Shown here: positions 1-6,132 of the stretch, one piece after another
Layout: each line of letters begins with the position of its first letter
Position numbering within the stretch: position 1 is the stretch's first letter
Assembly (NCBI GenBank): GCA_028714615.1
Contig: JAQTMA010000155.1
Coordinates: 1-9,578 of the forward strand
Origin: Anaerolineaceae bacterium
Lineage (GTDB): Bacteria > Chloroflexota > Anaerolineae > Anaerolineales > Anaerolineaceae
DNA length: 9,578 bases
Direction: 5' to 3'
The notes under the pieces: generated by a model
Told to the model about the DNA's origin: nothing
The model's database searches: none
What the model saw: the letters and a program-made list of their open reading frames with translations, nothing else
Position numbers and translations under genes: made by a program

Positions 1-1
1 G

Positions 2-2026
2 AAAGCCCTCGAGCTGATCGATGTCGATTACGAACCCCTGGCGGCTATCCTGGATTCCCGAGAAGCTATGCAAGCGCATGCTCCACGCATTCACAACGAA
101 CCAGAGTACGTAAACTTCGCCGATTCTAATCCCAACATCAACTTGGCGGCAAAAATTCGGATCGATGTTGGGAACGTTGAAAATGGCTTTGCCGAAGCCG
201 ATAAAGTATATGAGGCTGAATATGAAGTCCCCAAGGTGCAACAGGTAAGTATCGAACCCCACGTCGTGGTGACGTATTGGGATGAAGATGATCGCCTTGT
301 TATCCGAACCAGTACCCAGGTTCCTTTCCACGTGCGGCGCATCTTAGCCCCGGTGCTCGACCTACCGGTTAAACGTATCCGGGTGATCAAACCTCGCATT
401 GGAGGCGGATTTGGCGGAAAACAGGAAGTGCTGGTTGAAGATGTCGCCGCTCACCTGACAATCGCAACAAAACGCCCGGTTATATTCAAATTCACCCGCG
501 AGGATGAGTTTGTGGCTTCACGGTCGCGCCACCCGATGCGGGTTCATATAAAAACCGGGGTAAAGTTGGATGGCACGGTAACAGCCAATGCGATGTACGC
601 ATTGGCCGATACTGGCGCCTATGGCTGTCACGCGCTGACGGTTACCGGGAATACGGGCCACAAGGCAATGGCTCTTTACGTGGGTGATGGACCCTACCGC
701 GGTTCACCGAATATCCGTTTCTATGCTGATGTGGTATATACAAATACTCCACCCGCAGGAGCGTTTCGTGGGTATGGAGTCCCCCAGGGATACTGGCCGG
801 TAGAGCGGCACATGGAAAAAATAGCTCGCGACCTGGGGCTTGACTCGCTCGCATTCCGTCTAAAGAACGCCATAAGGGCAGGTGAACTTCATCCTTTCTC
901 GACCGCCTGGTCGGAAGGACGTGAACCACGTCCTGAAATCGTACACACGGTGGGATTGGAAGAGTGTGTCAATCAGGGGAAAGCTGCGATCGGTTGGGAT
1001 CTGAAATATAACCATCCCGAATGGCGCACGGTGGAAGGCAAACCTTATTTGAAGCGCGGTATTGGCGTCGCGATGGTGATGCAAGGGACTGCCATTCCAT
1101 ATTTGGATATGGGCGGCGCCAGTATTAAAATGAACGACGATGGCTCCTTCAACATGTTGGTGGGCGCCACCGATTTGGGAACAGGTTCCGATACGGTGCT
1201 AGCTCAGATGGCTGCTGAGATGCTAGGAGTTCCGGTAGAGGATATGGTCGTGTATTCGTCTGACACCGATTTCACACCTTTCGACAAAGGGGCATACGCA
1301 TCGAGCACCACATATATTTCGGGAGCAGCAGTGGCGAAAGCGGCTGAAAAAGTTGCCGTCCGCATTCGAATCCGGGCTGCTCGCATGCTTACAGATCGGG
1401 GTGGCGGCTTGCCGGTTACTCCCGAGGAAATCCACCTGGGAGAACGCAAAGCGACGTCTCCCGACGGTCGTTTCGTCACCATGGCTGAAATCGGGCACGA
1501 TTCACTGCATCATCAGGACCAGGAACAGATCATGGAAGTAGCTTCTTATATGTCCCCCGTCTCCCCCCCTCCCTTTGGAGCGCAATTTGCCGAAGTTCTG
1601 GTCGATTGCGAGACGGGTCAGGTGAAGGTTGAGAAACTGGTGATGGCTGTCGACTCAGGCACCATCGTCAATCCACTCACTGCATCTGGGCAGATCGAAG
1701 GCGGAATGACCCAGGCGCTAGGCTATGCCGTATGCGAAGAAATGGTTTACGATAAGGATGGACGGGCGCGAGAACGCGACCTGCGAAACTACCACATTTT
1801 TCAGGCAGATGAAATGCCGGAACTGCAAACCTTATTTGTCGAGACATTTGAACCCAGTCACCCATTTGGAGTAAAAGCTGTAGCGGAGATTCCTATGGAT
1901 GGCGTCGCCCCGGCAGTTGGGAATGCAATTCTGGATGCTTGCGGAGGGCAGGTGGACGTAAACCCAGCCACGCCTGAACGAATTTGGAGAGCAATCCGCT
2001 CCGCTAAAAAGAATAATGCTGACTGA
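2..2026 (+). CDS. Molybdenum hydroxylase catalytic subunit (xanthine dehydrogenase family), 5' end cut by window
   Basis: This is the large molybdopterin-binding subunit of a xanthine dehydrogenase/aldehyde oxidoreductase-type enzyme, which hydroxylates its substrate at the Mo site and sends electrons to iron-sulfur and FAD partners in the cytoplasm. The frame is open to the left edge: residues encoded before the ATG at 68 (ALELIDVDYEPL) are typical family sequence, so that ATG is internal. About 674 residues are visible, against about 750-780 for the family, so roughly 80-100 N-terminal residues are missing. Visible landmarks are a TQ motif in the segment before the glycine loop, the loop GGGFGGKQE at 401-427, GAFRGYG at 758-778, ATDLGTGSDT from about 1166, and the catalytic Glu in AVAE (codon 1886-1888). 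Two details differ from the second catalytic subunit at 6133-8364: Gln follows the loop Lys where that protein has Glu, and GTG replaces GQG. Any partner genes to the left are out of view. The family is certain; the substrate is unknown. Confidence 0.93.
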   Translation, partial: KALELIDVDYEPLAAILDSREAMQAHAPRIHNEPEYVNFADSNPNINLAAKIRIDVGNVENGFAEADKVYEAEYEVPKVQQVSIEPHVVVTYWDEDDRLVIRTSTQVPFHVRRILAPVLDLPVKRIRVIKPRIGGGFGGKQEVLVEDVAAHLTIATKRPVIFKFTREDEFVASRSRHPMRVHIKTGVKLDGTVTANAMYALADTGAYGCHALTVTGNTGHKAMALYVGDGPYRGSPNIRFYADVVYTNTPPAGAFRGYGVPQGYWPVERHMEKIARDLGLDSLAFRLKNAIRAGELHPFSTAWSEGREPRPEIVHTVGLEECVNQGKAAIGWDLKYNHPEWRTVEGKPYLKRGIGVAMVMQGTAIPYLDMGGASIKMNDDGSFNMLVGATDLGTGSDTVLAQMAAEMLGVPVEDMVVYSSDTDFTPFDKGAYASSTTYISGAAVAKAAEKVAVRIRIRAARMLTDRGGGLPVTPEEIHLGERKATSPDGRFVTMAEIGHDSLHHQDQEQIMEVASYMSPVSPPPFGAQFAEVLVDCETGQVKVEKLVMAVDSGTIVNPLTASGQIEGGMTQALGYAVCEEMVYDKDGRARERDLRNYHIFQADEMPELQTLFVETFEPSHPFGVKAVAEIPMDGVAPAVGNAILDACGGQVDVNPATPERIWRAIRSAKKNNAD

Positions 2027-2062
2027 CCTGTAACCATGATAGGCGGCCTGGGAGGGCCGGGT

Positions 2063-2070
2063 GAGGAGGG
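2063..2070 (+). promoter_or_regulatory. Shine-Dalgarno-like site with long spacing before the pyrophosphatase
   Basis: GAGGAGGG lies 15 bases before the ATG at 2086, longer than the usual 5-9. The only closer in-frame candidate is CTG at 2074, which is too close to the site. An in-frame TGA at 2062-2064 rules out any start further upstream. The ATG is kept because it places the GHxNPDTDS motif at the usual distance from the N-terminus. Confidence 0.45.
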
Positions 2071-2085
2071 CATCTGGCAATACAA

Positions 2086-3432
2086 ATGCAATCACCGATC
2101 TATGTAATTGGGCATGTGAATCCTGACACAGACTCGATCGCTGCCGCTATGGGATATGCCTGGCTTCTGCGCGAGCGCGATGGGATCAATACGCTCGCTG
2201 CCCGGGCGGGCCCGGTAAACCTCCAGACAGCCTGGGTTCTCAAGAACTTGAATCTAGAAAGTCCCTTATTGCTTCCGGATGCATCCCCACGGTTTGATTC
2301 GGTAGCCCGGCGATTGGATAGCACCACTCCGGAGCAACCTCTCCAAGAAGCCTGGTCAATCGCTTCACGAACCGGCGGCATTGCACCGATCTTAAATCCT
2401 GATGGGACACCCTATGGTCTGCTGACCGGGCGATCGTTATTTAATTTCTTAACCAAAGTAATTGGACCTGTTCCTCGCCGCAAAGAACTTTCGATCAATG
2501 AAATCATGACCCAACCTTGCGACCAGGCAGCCGATACAGGAGTCCCCATTTTCCCCGCAGCCAGCCGAATACGCGACTCGCTGCACCGTATACTCCGAGA
2601 GGAACGAGATGAATTTTGGGTGCTGGACGAGCGTGGCAGGTATTTTGGAATTTGCCGGCAGCGCGATTTACTCAACCCTCCTCGCATTCAGGTAATATTG
2701 GTTGACCACAACGAAGCGCACCAGGCGCTCGGTTCACTTGAAGAGGCCGAGTTGCTCGAAATCCTTGACCACCATCGCCTAGGCAACCCATCGACCCATA
2801 TCCCGATCAAATTTACGGTAGATGTTGTCGGCAGCACCAGTACCCTGGTATCTGAACGTACGGAAGATGCCGGATTGAGCGCGCCACCAGACCTGGCAGG
2901 GGTAATGCTGGCCGGTCTCTTGTCGGATACCTTAATCCTAACTTCTCCAACGACGACTGAGCGGGATCGCAAGGCGGCTGACCGCCTGGCGCGCTGGGCA
3001 TTTGTTTCCGGCAGCACCCTCCGAGATGAAACGATCCACACCTACGGCCAGAAAATCCTCGCTGCAGGCGCTGGCCTGACCACTCGCGAGCCGAAAGATG
3101 TGGTGCGCAGTGACATGAAAGAATACAAATCGGGAGGCTATTCCTTTACCATTTCTCAAGTGGAAGTGAGCGATCTTTTACAGTTGCACGATCACCTGCA
3201 GGGTTTGTATGACGCTCTTTGCGAATTACGCGATAGCAAGGGATTGGATTTTTCCATGTTAATGGTGACTGACGTGGTCAATGGTTCCAGCAGGTTGCTG
3301 TTGACTGAAGCGCCGCCGGAGCTAAACGAATTGCCTTATCCACCCTTACCCGATAGTACCCGGGATGCGCCTGGGGTTGTGTCCCGGAAGAAGCAACTCC
3401 TTCCTGTGGTACTCGGGTTGTTAGAGGAGTAA
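2086..3432 (+). CDS. ppaC: CBS-domain family II (manganese-dependent) inorganic pyrophosphatase
   Basis: A DHH-family phosphoesterase of 448 residues that hydrolyses PPi to two phosphates in the cytoplasm. The N-terminal metal motif GHVNPDTDS gives His10, Asp14 and Asp16. DHN at 207-209, DHH at 228-230 and Asp281 supply the other ligands, and their spacings (22 and 52 residues) equal those I recall for Bacillus subtilis PpaC (75, 97, 149). The C-terminal DHHA2 domain ends with the signature SRKKQ at 433-437, and DMKEY at 343-347 probably gives another phosphate-binding Lys. Between the first motifs and DHN, residues about 75-198 form two CBS repeats (GLLTGRSL and VLDERGRYFGICRQRDLL). In characterised CBS-pyrophosphatases such pairs bind adenine nucleotides and tune activity. 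The DRTGG domain found in longer relatives (about 540-550 residues) is absent. It sits between a hydroxylase subunit and xdhC, and its stop is 4 bases from the xdhC start. The family call is secure; its role in the locus is inference. Confidence 0.93.
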   Translation: MQSPIYVIGHVNPDTDSIAAAMGYAWLLRERDGINTLAARAGPVNLQTAWVLKNLNLESPLLLPDASPRFDSVARRLDSTTPEQPLQEAWSIASRTGGIAPILNPDGTPYGLLTGRSLFNFLTKVIGPVPRRKELSINEIMTQPCDQAADTGVPIFPAASRIRDSLHRILREERDEFWVLDERGRYFGICRQRDLLNPPRIQVILVDHNEAHQALGSLEEAELLEILDHHRLGNPSTHIPIKFTVDVVGSTSTLVSERTEDAGLSAPPDLAGVMLAGLLSDTLILTSPTTTERDRKAADRLARWAFVSGSTLRDETIHTYGQKILAAGAGLTTREPKDVVRSDMKEYKSGGYSFTISQVEVSDLLQLHDHLQGLYDALCELRDSKGLDFSMLMVTDVVNGSSRLLLTEAPPELNELPYPPLPDSTRDAPGVVSRKKQLLPVVLGLLEE

Positions 3433-3436
3433 CGAA

Positions 3437-4225
3437 ATGCGGATTTATCAGGCGCTCGACGAACTCGACCGGCGAGGGGGAGCCGGCGCGCTATGTACGA
3501 TCATTGAAACCCAGGGTTCCACACCAAGACATATGGGCAGCAAGATGCTGGTTTATCCTGATGGGCATTTCATCGGTACCATCGGCGGTGGAGAGGTGGA
3601 GAGCCGGGTAATTCATGAGGCTCTTGAAGCGATTATGGATGGCAACCCGCGTCGGCTGAGCTATAATATGGTGGATCCGAATGTAGGAGATCCGGGTATT
3701 TGCGGCGGTCAACTAGAGATCTGGGTAGAACCCTTGCAAACACATCCCAAACTGGTGGTCATCGGTGGCGGACATGTGGGCAAGGCGGTAGCCCATCTGG
3801 CGCATTGGCTAGGATTTCGAGTGGCAGTCAGCGACGATCGACCAGAGTATTGCACGCCTGAATCGAATCCAGATGCGGATGAATTTTATCCGGTTGATTT
3901 GGCACACTTGCCAGAGCAATTGGAGATTACCCCCGAGACGTACTTGGTTTTAACCACCCGGGGGAGCGCGGTGGATGTAGGTGGCCTGCCTGCCCTTTTA
4001 GATTCCCCCGCAGCGTACATTGGCCTGATCGGCTCAAAAAAGCGATGGGTCACCACGCGGAAAGCCCTGATCGAACAGGGATATCCTGAAGAGAAACTTG
4101 ACCGGGTCTACTCACCGATTGGCCTGGAAATGAATGCTGAAACTCCTGAAGAGATCGCGATTAGCATACTCGCTGAGATCATTTTGTTGAGGAGAGGTGG
4201 GAACGGGAAAAGCATGAAGATGTAA
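3437..4225 (+). CDS. xdhC: XdhC/CoxI family molybdenum hydroxylase maturation factor
   Basis: XdhC proteins bind the molybdenum cofactor, support its sulfuration (or comparable ligand exchange) and deliver it to the catalytic subunit; they are not part of the final enzyme. The 262 residues show the standard two domains. The N-terminal XdhC_CoxI domain has ETQGSTPRHMGSKMLV at about 24-39, TIGGGEVESRV at 48-58 and the conserved Cys89 in GDPGICGGQLEIWVEP. The C-terminal Rossmann domain begins with VVIGGGHVGKAVAHLA at about 107-122 and ends with IGLIGSKKR and SPIGLEMNAETPEEIAISI. One deviation is TRGS at 174-177, where many relatives have TRGH. The site AGAGGAG at 3423-3429 lies inside the end of the pyrophosphatase gene, 7 bases before the ATG, so the two genes are probably translated from one message. 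The next gene starts 37 bases downstream. Length and motifs match the family well. Confidence 0.95.
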   Translation: MRIYQALDELDRRGGAGALCTIIETQGSTPRHMGSKMLVYPDGHFIGTIGGGEVESRVIHEALEAIMDGNPRRLSYNMVDPNVGDPGICGGQLEIWVEPLQTHPKLVVIGGGHVGKAVAHLAHWLGFRVAVSDDRPEYCTPESNPDADEFYPVDLAHLPEQLEITPETYLVLTTRGSAVDVGGLPALLDSPAAYIGLIGSKKRWVTTRKALIEQGYPEEKLDRVYSPIGLEMNAETPEEIAISILAEIILLRRGGNGKSMKM

Positions 4226-4262
4226 GCTCGTCTCCTGTTACTCGATTTGTTTTGGAGGGTTC

Positions 4263-5672
4263 ATGTGGCATGAGTACCGGAATGCAACCAGCCTTGACGA
4301 GGTCCTGAGAATTCTGGACGAACGTAAAGAAAGAGCCCGCATTGTGGCTGGTGCAACCGATTTGATCTTAGAAATGGAACGAGGAGTTCGAAAGGGCATC
4401 GATACCCTTATCGATATCACCCGCATCCCCGGGATCGATCAGATCATTGTCGATGAGGACGGTATTGTCCATTTGGGCGCCCTGGTGACACACAACCAGG
4501 TTGCAGATTCGGATCTGTCGCGAAGATTTGCCCTCCCATTGGTCCAAGCAGCATGGGAAGTGGGTTCACCCCAGATCCGCAATCGAGGTACGATCGCGGG
4601 CAACGTGATCACTGCGTCGCCTGCGAACGATACCATCTGCCCATTGATAGCTCTCGATGCGCAGGTTTTACTCCGATCGATGCAGGGTGAACGGCGCGTA
4701 CCTCTCAGCCAATTCTATACTGGGGTACGCCGCACGGTGATGCATCCCGATGAGATGCTCCTCGAGATTACTTTCCAGGGGATGGATGAATCTCAGCACG
4801 GGAAATTCATTAAACTGGCATTGCGCCAGGCCCAAGCCATTTCACTGGTGAACGTTTGCATCATTCTCGGGTTTGAGAATGGCCTGGTCAACAAAGCTGC
4901 TATCGCCCTGGGGTCTGTCGCACCGACGATCGTGCGTGCACCGGAGGCAGAGAATTTCCTAATTGGGAAGCCCCTTGACCCTGAGGTCATCTTGCAGACT
5001 GCGGAACTAACCAAACAAGCCTCTCGCCCGATTAGCGATGTGCGCGGCTCGGCCGGCTATCGGCGCGCTATGGTGAAGGTCATCACTCGTCGCGCTATGC
5101 TTGCCATCACTCGTGGCGAAGAGGCTGTTGGACTGCCCGCCCATCCAGTTTTATTGGCTGCCGGTCATGACGGGAAGGTTGTGAGTCCTCAGACAGGAAT
5201 GATCCATGCGGGAGAAACTCCGATAACAACCCAGATTAACGGAAAACAATATACGTTTGTTTCCGGTCAGAATAAAACGTTGTTACGCTTGCTGCGCGAA
5301 GAAGCCGGATTGATCGGGGCAAAGGAAGGTTGTTCAGAAGGCGAGTGTGGCGCTTGCACTGTATTCCTGGACGGCCAGGCGGTGATGAGCTGTATGGTAC
5401 CAGCTAGCCGGGCGGATGGCGCCGAAATTGTTACTATTGAAGGCCTCTCCCAGGGTGACCGCTTACACCCCGTTCAGCAAGCCTTTATCGACGCGGGTGC
5501 AGTACAATGTGGGTATTGTACTCCTGGTTTTTTGATGTCAGCCGCAAAGTTGCTGGAGGAACGTCTCACTCCCACCCAGGAGGAAATTCGGCAGGCAATT
5601 ACAGGTAACTTGTGTCGATGCACAGGCTACTATAAAATCATTGAAGCGATTGAACAAGCCAGCGGGAGGTGA
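4263..5672 (+). CDS. Fused FAD-binding and [2Fe-2S] electron-transfer subunit of molybdenum hydroxylase
   Basis: This 469-residue protein joins what are usually two subunits (CoxM-like and CoxS-like) and carries electrons from the Mo site to FAD and on to an acceptor. Residues 1-280 are the FAD part, with the typical start MWHEY, AGATDLILE at 29-37 (Ala31 where Gly is common), TIAGNVITASPAND at 110-123, and the CO-dehydrogenase flavoprotein C-terminal domain at about 180-285. After a linker at about 285-318, the ferredoxin-like domain starts near ITTQINGK. Cys357, Cys362, Cys365 and Cys377 bind the first cluster. Cys416, Cys419, Cys451 and Cys453 (CGYC and CRC) bind the second. The order is FAD then FeS, opposite to the FeS-FAD order of bacterial XdhA and of eukaryotic xanthine dehydrogenase. 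GGAGGG at 4254-4259 lies only 3 bases before the ATG, a short spacing, but the MWxxY start is typical of the family. It is the only redox partner visible for the two catalytic subunits. Confidence 0.95.
   Translation: MWHEYRNATSLDEVLRILDERKERARIVAGATDLILEMERGVRKGIDTLIDITRIPGIDQIIVDEDGIVHLGALVTHNQVADSDLSRRFALPLVQAAWEVGSPQIRNRGTIAGNVITASPANDTICPLIALDAQVLLRSMQGERRVPLSQFYTGVRRTVMHPDEMLLEITFQGMDESQHGKFIKLALRQAQAISLVNVCIILGFENGLVNKAAIALGSVAPTIVRAPEAENFLIGKPLDPEVILQTAELTKQASRPISDVRGSAGYRRAMVKVITRRAMLAITRGEEAVGLPAHPVLLAAGHDGKVVSPQTGMIHAGETPITTQINGKQYTFVSGQNKTLLRLLREEAGLIGAKEGCSEGECGACTVFLDGQAVMSCMVPASRADGAEIVTIEGLSQGDRLHPVQQAFIDAGAVQCGYCTPGFLMSAAKLLEERLTPTQEEIRQAITGNLCRCTGYYKIIEAIEQASGR
5665..5672 (+). 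promoter_or_regulatory. Near-perfect Shine-Dalgarno overlapping the upstream stop codon
   Basis: GGAGGTGA is a full-length match to the anti-Shine-Dalgarno core. It includes the TGA stop (5670-5672) of the FAD/FeS gene, with GGAGG ending 6 bases before the ATG at 5676. It fixes the start of the small membrane protein and indicates strong, coupled translation, which argues that this small gene is real. Confidence 0.75.
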
Positions 5673-5675
5673 CCT

Positions 5676-6074
5676 ATGGGTAAAAACTCGCAATATGCCC
5701 GGCCGAACGAACTTCAACTTGAATATGAGAAAAGTAAAAAAGACAATCCTATCTGGAGAGGGATTGGTTTTATTCTCATGATCGTCATCCCAATTCTTGC
5801 TTACATGGCGACCCAATACATTCTGGATCAAAATCGGGAAAAGAATTGGTTTCCACTGCCGGCAGATATTATTTCCCCCTGGGGGAATGATCCTCTGATC
5901 TTCATCAAGATATTAATCACTGTTAGCATCACCATTGTCGCTTTTATGGTCATCTTCCTGGTAGGATCCCTTCTCGCACGGGTTTTCGGTCCACCGCGAT
6001 ACGGACCCCTTGATTCGCCCCCGGTCACTCGGGAGGATATTGAGCGATCAGCGGTACATCGACGCCCGCGGTAA
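5676..6074 (+). CDS. Small protein with two predicted membrane helices, function unknown
   Basis: I do not recognise this 132-residue protein as a named family. The first 27 residues are hydrophilic and charged (GKNSQYARPNELQLEYEKSK). Then come a hydrophobic helix at about 28-50, a loop of about 22 residues with aromatic and Pro residues (NWFPLPADIISPWG), and a second helix at about 73-101. The tail, about 102-132, is rich in Pro and Arg (FGPPRYGPLDSPP and HRRPR). Positive charge at both ends predicts N- and C-termini in the cytoplasm and the loop outside. There is no cleavable signal peptide and no Cys or heme motif. It follows the FAD/FeS gene by 3 bases, behind a very strong ribosome site, and precedes the second catalytic subunit. 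It may anchor or interact with the hydroxylase, or be a lineage-specific passenger in the operon. The coding call is strong; the function is unknown. Confidence 0.85.
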   Translation: MGKNSQYARPNELQLEYEKSKKDNPIWRGIGFILMIVIPILAYMATQYILDQNREKNWFPLPADIISPWGNDPLIFIKILITVSITIVAFMVIFLVGSLLARVFGPPRYGPLDSPPVTREDIERSAVHRRPR

Positions 6075-6109
6075 TCCGAGAAACAGAAACGATCGGCATT
6101 AATGGATGA

Positions 6110-6128
6110 CCAGAGAACCTCTGGAGAG
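6110..6128 (+). promoter_or_regulatory. Shine-Dalgarno of the second catalytic subunit, partly inside a small hairpin
   Basis: CCAGAG (6110-6115) and CTCTGG (6119-6124) form a perfect 6-bp inverted repeat around a 3-base loop. The GG at 6123-6124 is also the start of GGAGAG (6123-6128), the best ribosome site for the ATG at 6133 (4 bases further on). Folding would hide the first two bases of that site. The ATG at 6106 has no comparable site upstream, so 6133 is the preferred start. Confidence 0.4.
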
Positions 6129-6132
6129 TTCT

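Noticed and set aside
68..70. ATG at 68 as the start of the first catalytic subunit
   Set aside because: The frame is open to the window edge and the upstream residues match the family, so this Met is internal to a truncated gene.
1551..1574. C-rich tract including a run of seven C in the first catalytic gene, possible frameshift or slippage site
   Set aside because: The frame continues normally on both sides with family-typical sequence, so there is no sign of a frameshift.
2044..2059. 5-bp GC-only inverted repeat CGGCC/GGCCG in the 59-base gap before the pyrophosphatase gene, a possible terminator
   Set aside because: The stem is short and no T-run follows, so it is not a convincing intrinsic terminator; chance pairing in a G-rich leader is enough.
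2688..3041. Minus-strand open frame of 117 codons inside the pyrophosphatase gene
   Set aside because: It lies antisense to a gene with fully conserved catalytic motifs, and its Arg/Ser-rich translation matches no family I know; typical shadow frame.
4226..4262. Promoter or terminator between xdhC and the FAD/FeS gene
   Set aside because: The 37-base gap holds a ribosome site but no hairpin with T-run and no convincing -35/-10 pair.
5538..5831. Minus-strand open frame of 97 codons across the FAD/FeS and membrane-protein junction
   Set aside because: Both underlying + strand genes are well supported by motifs or ribosome sites, and this frame has no recognisable domain.
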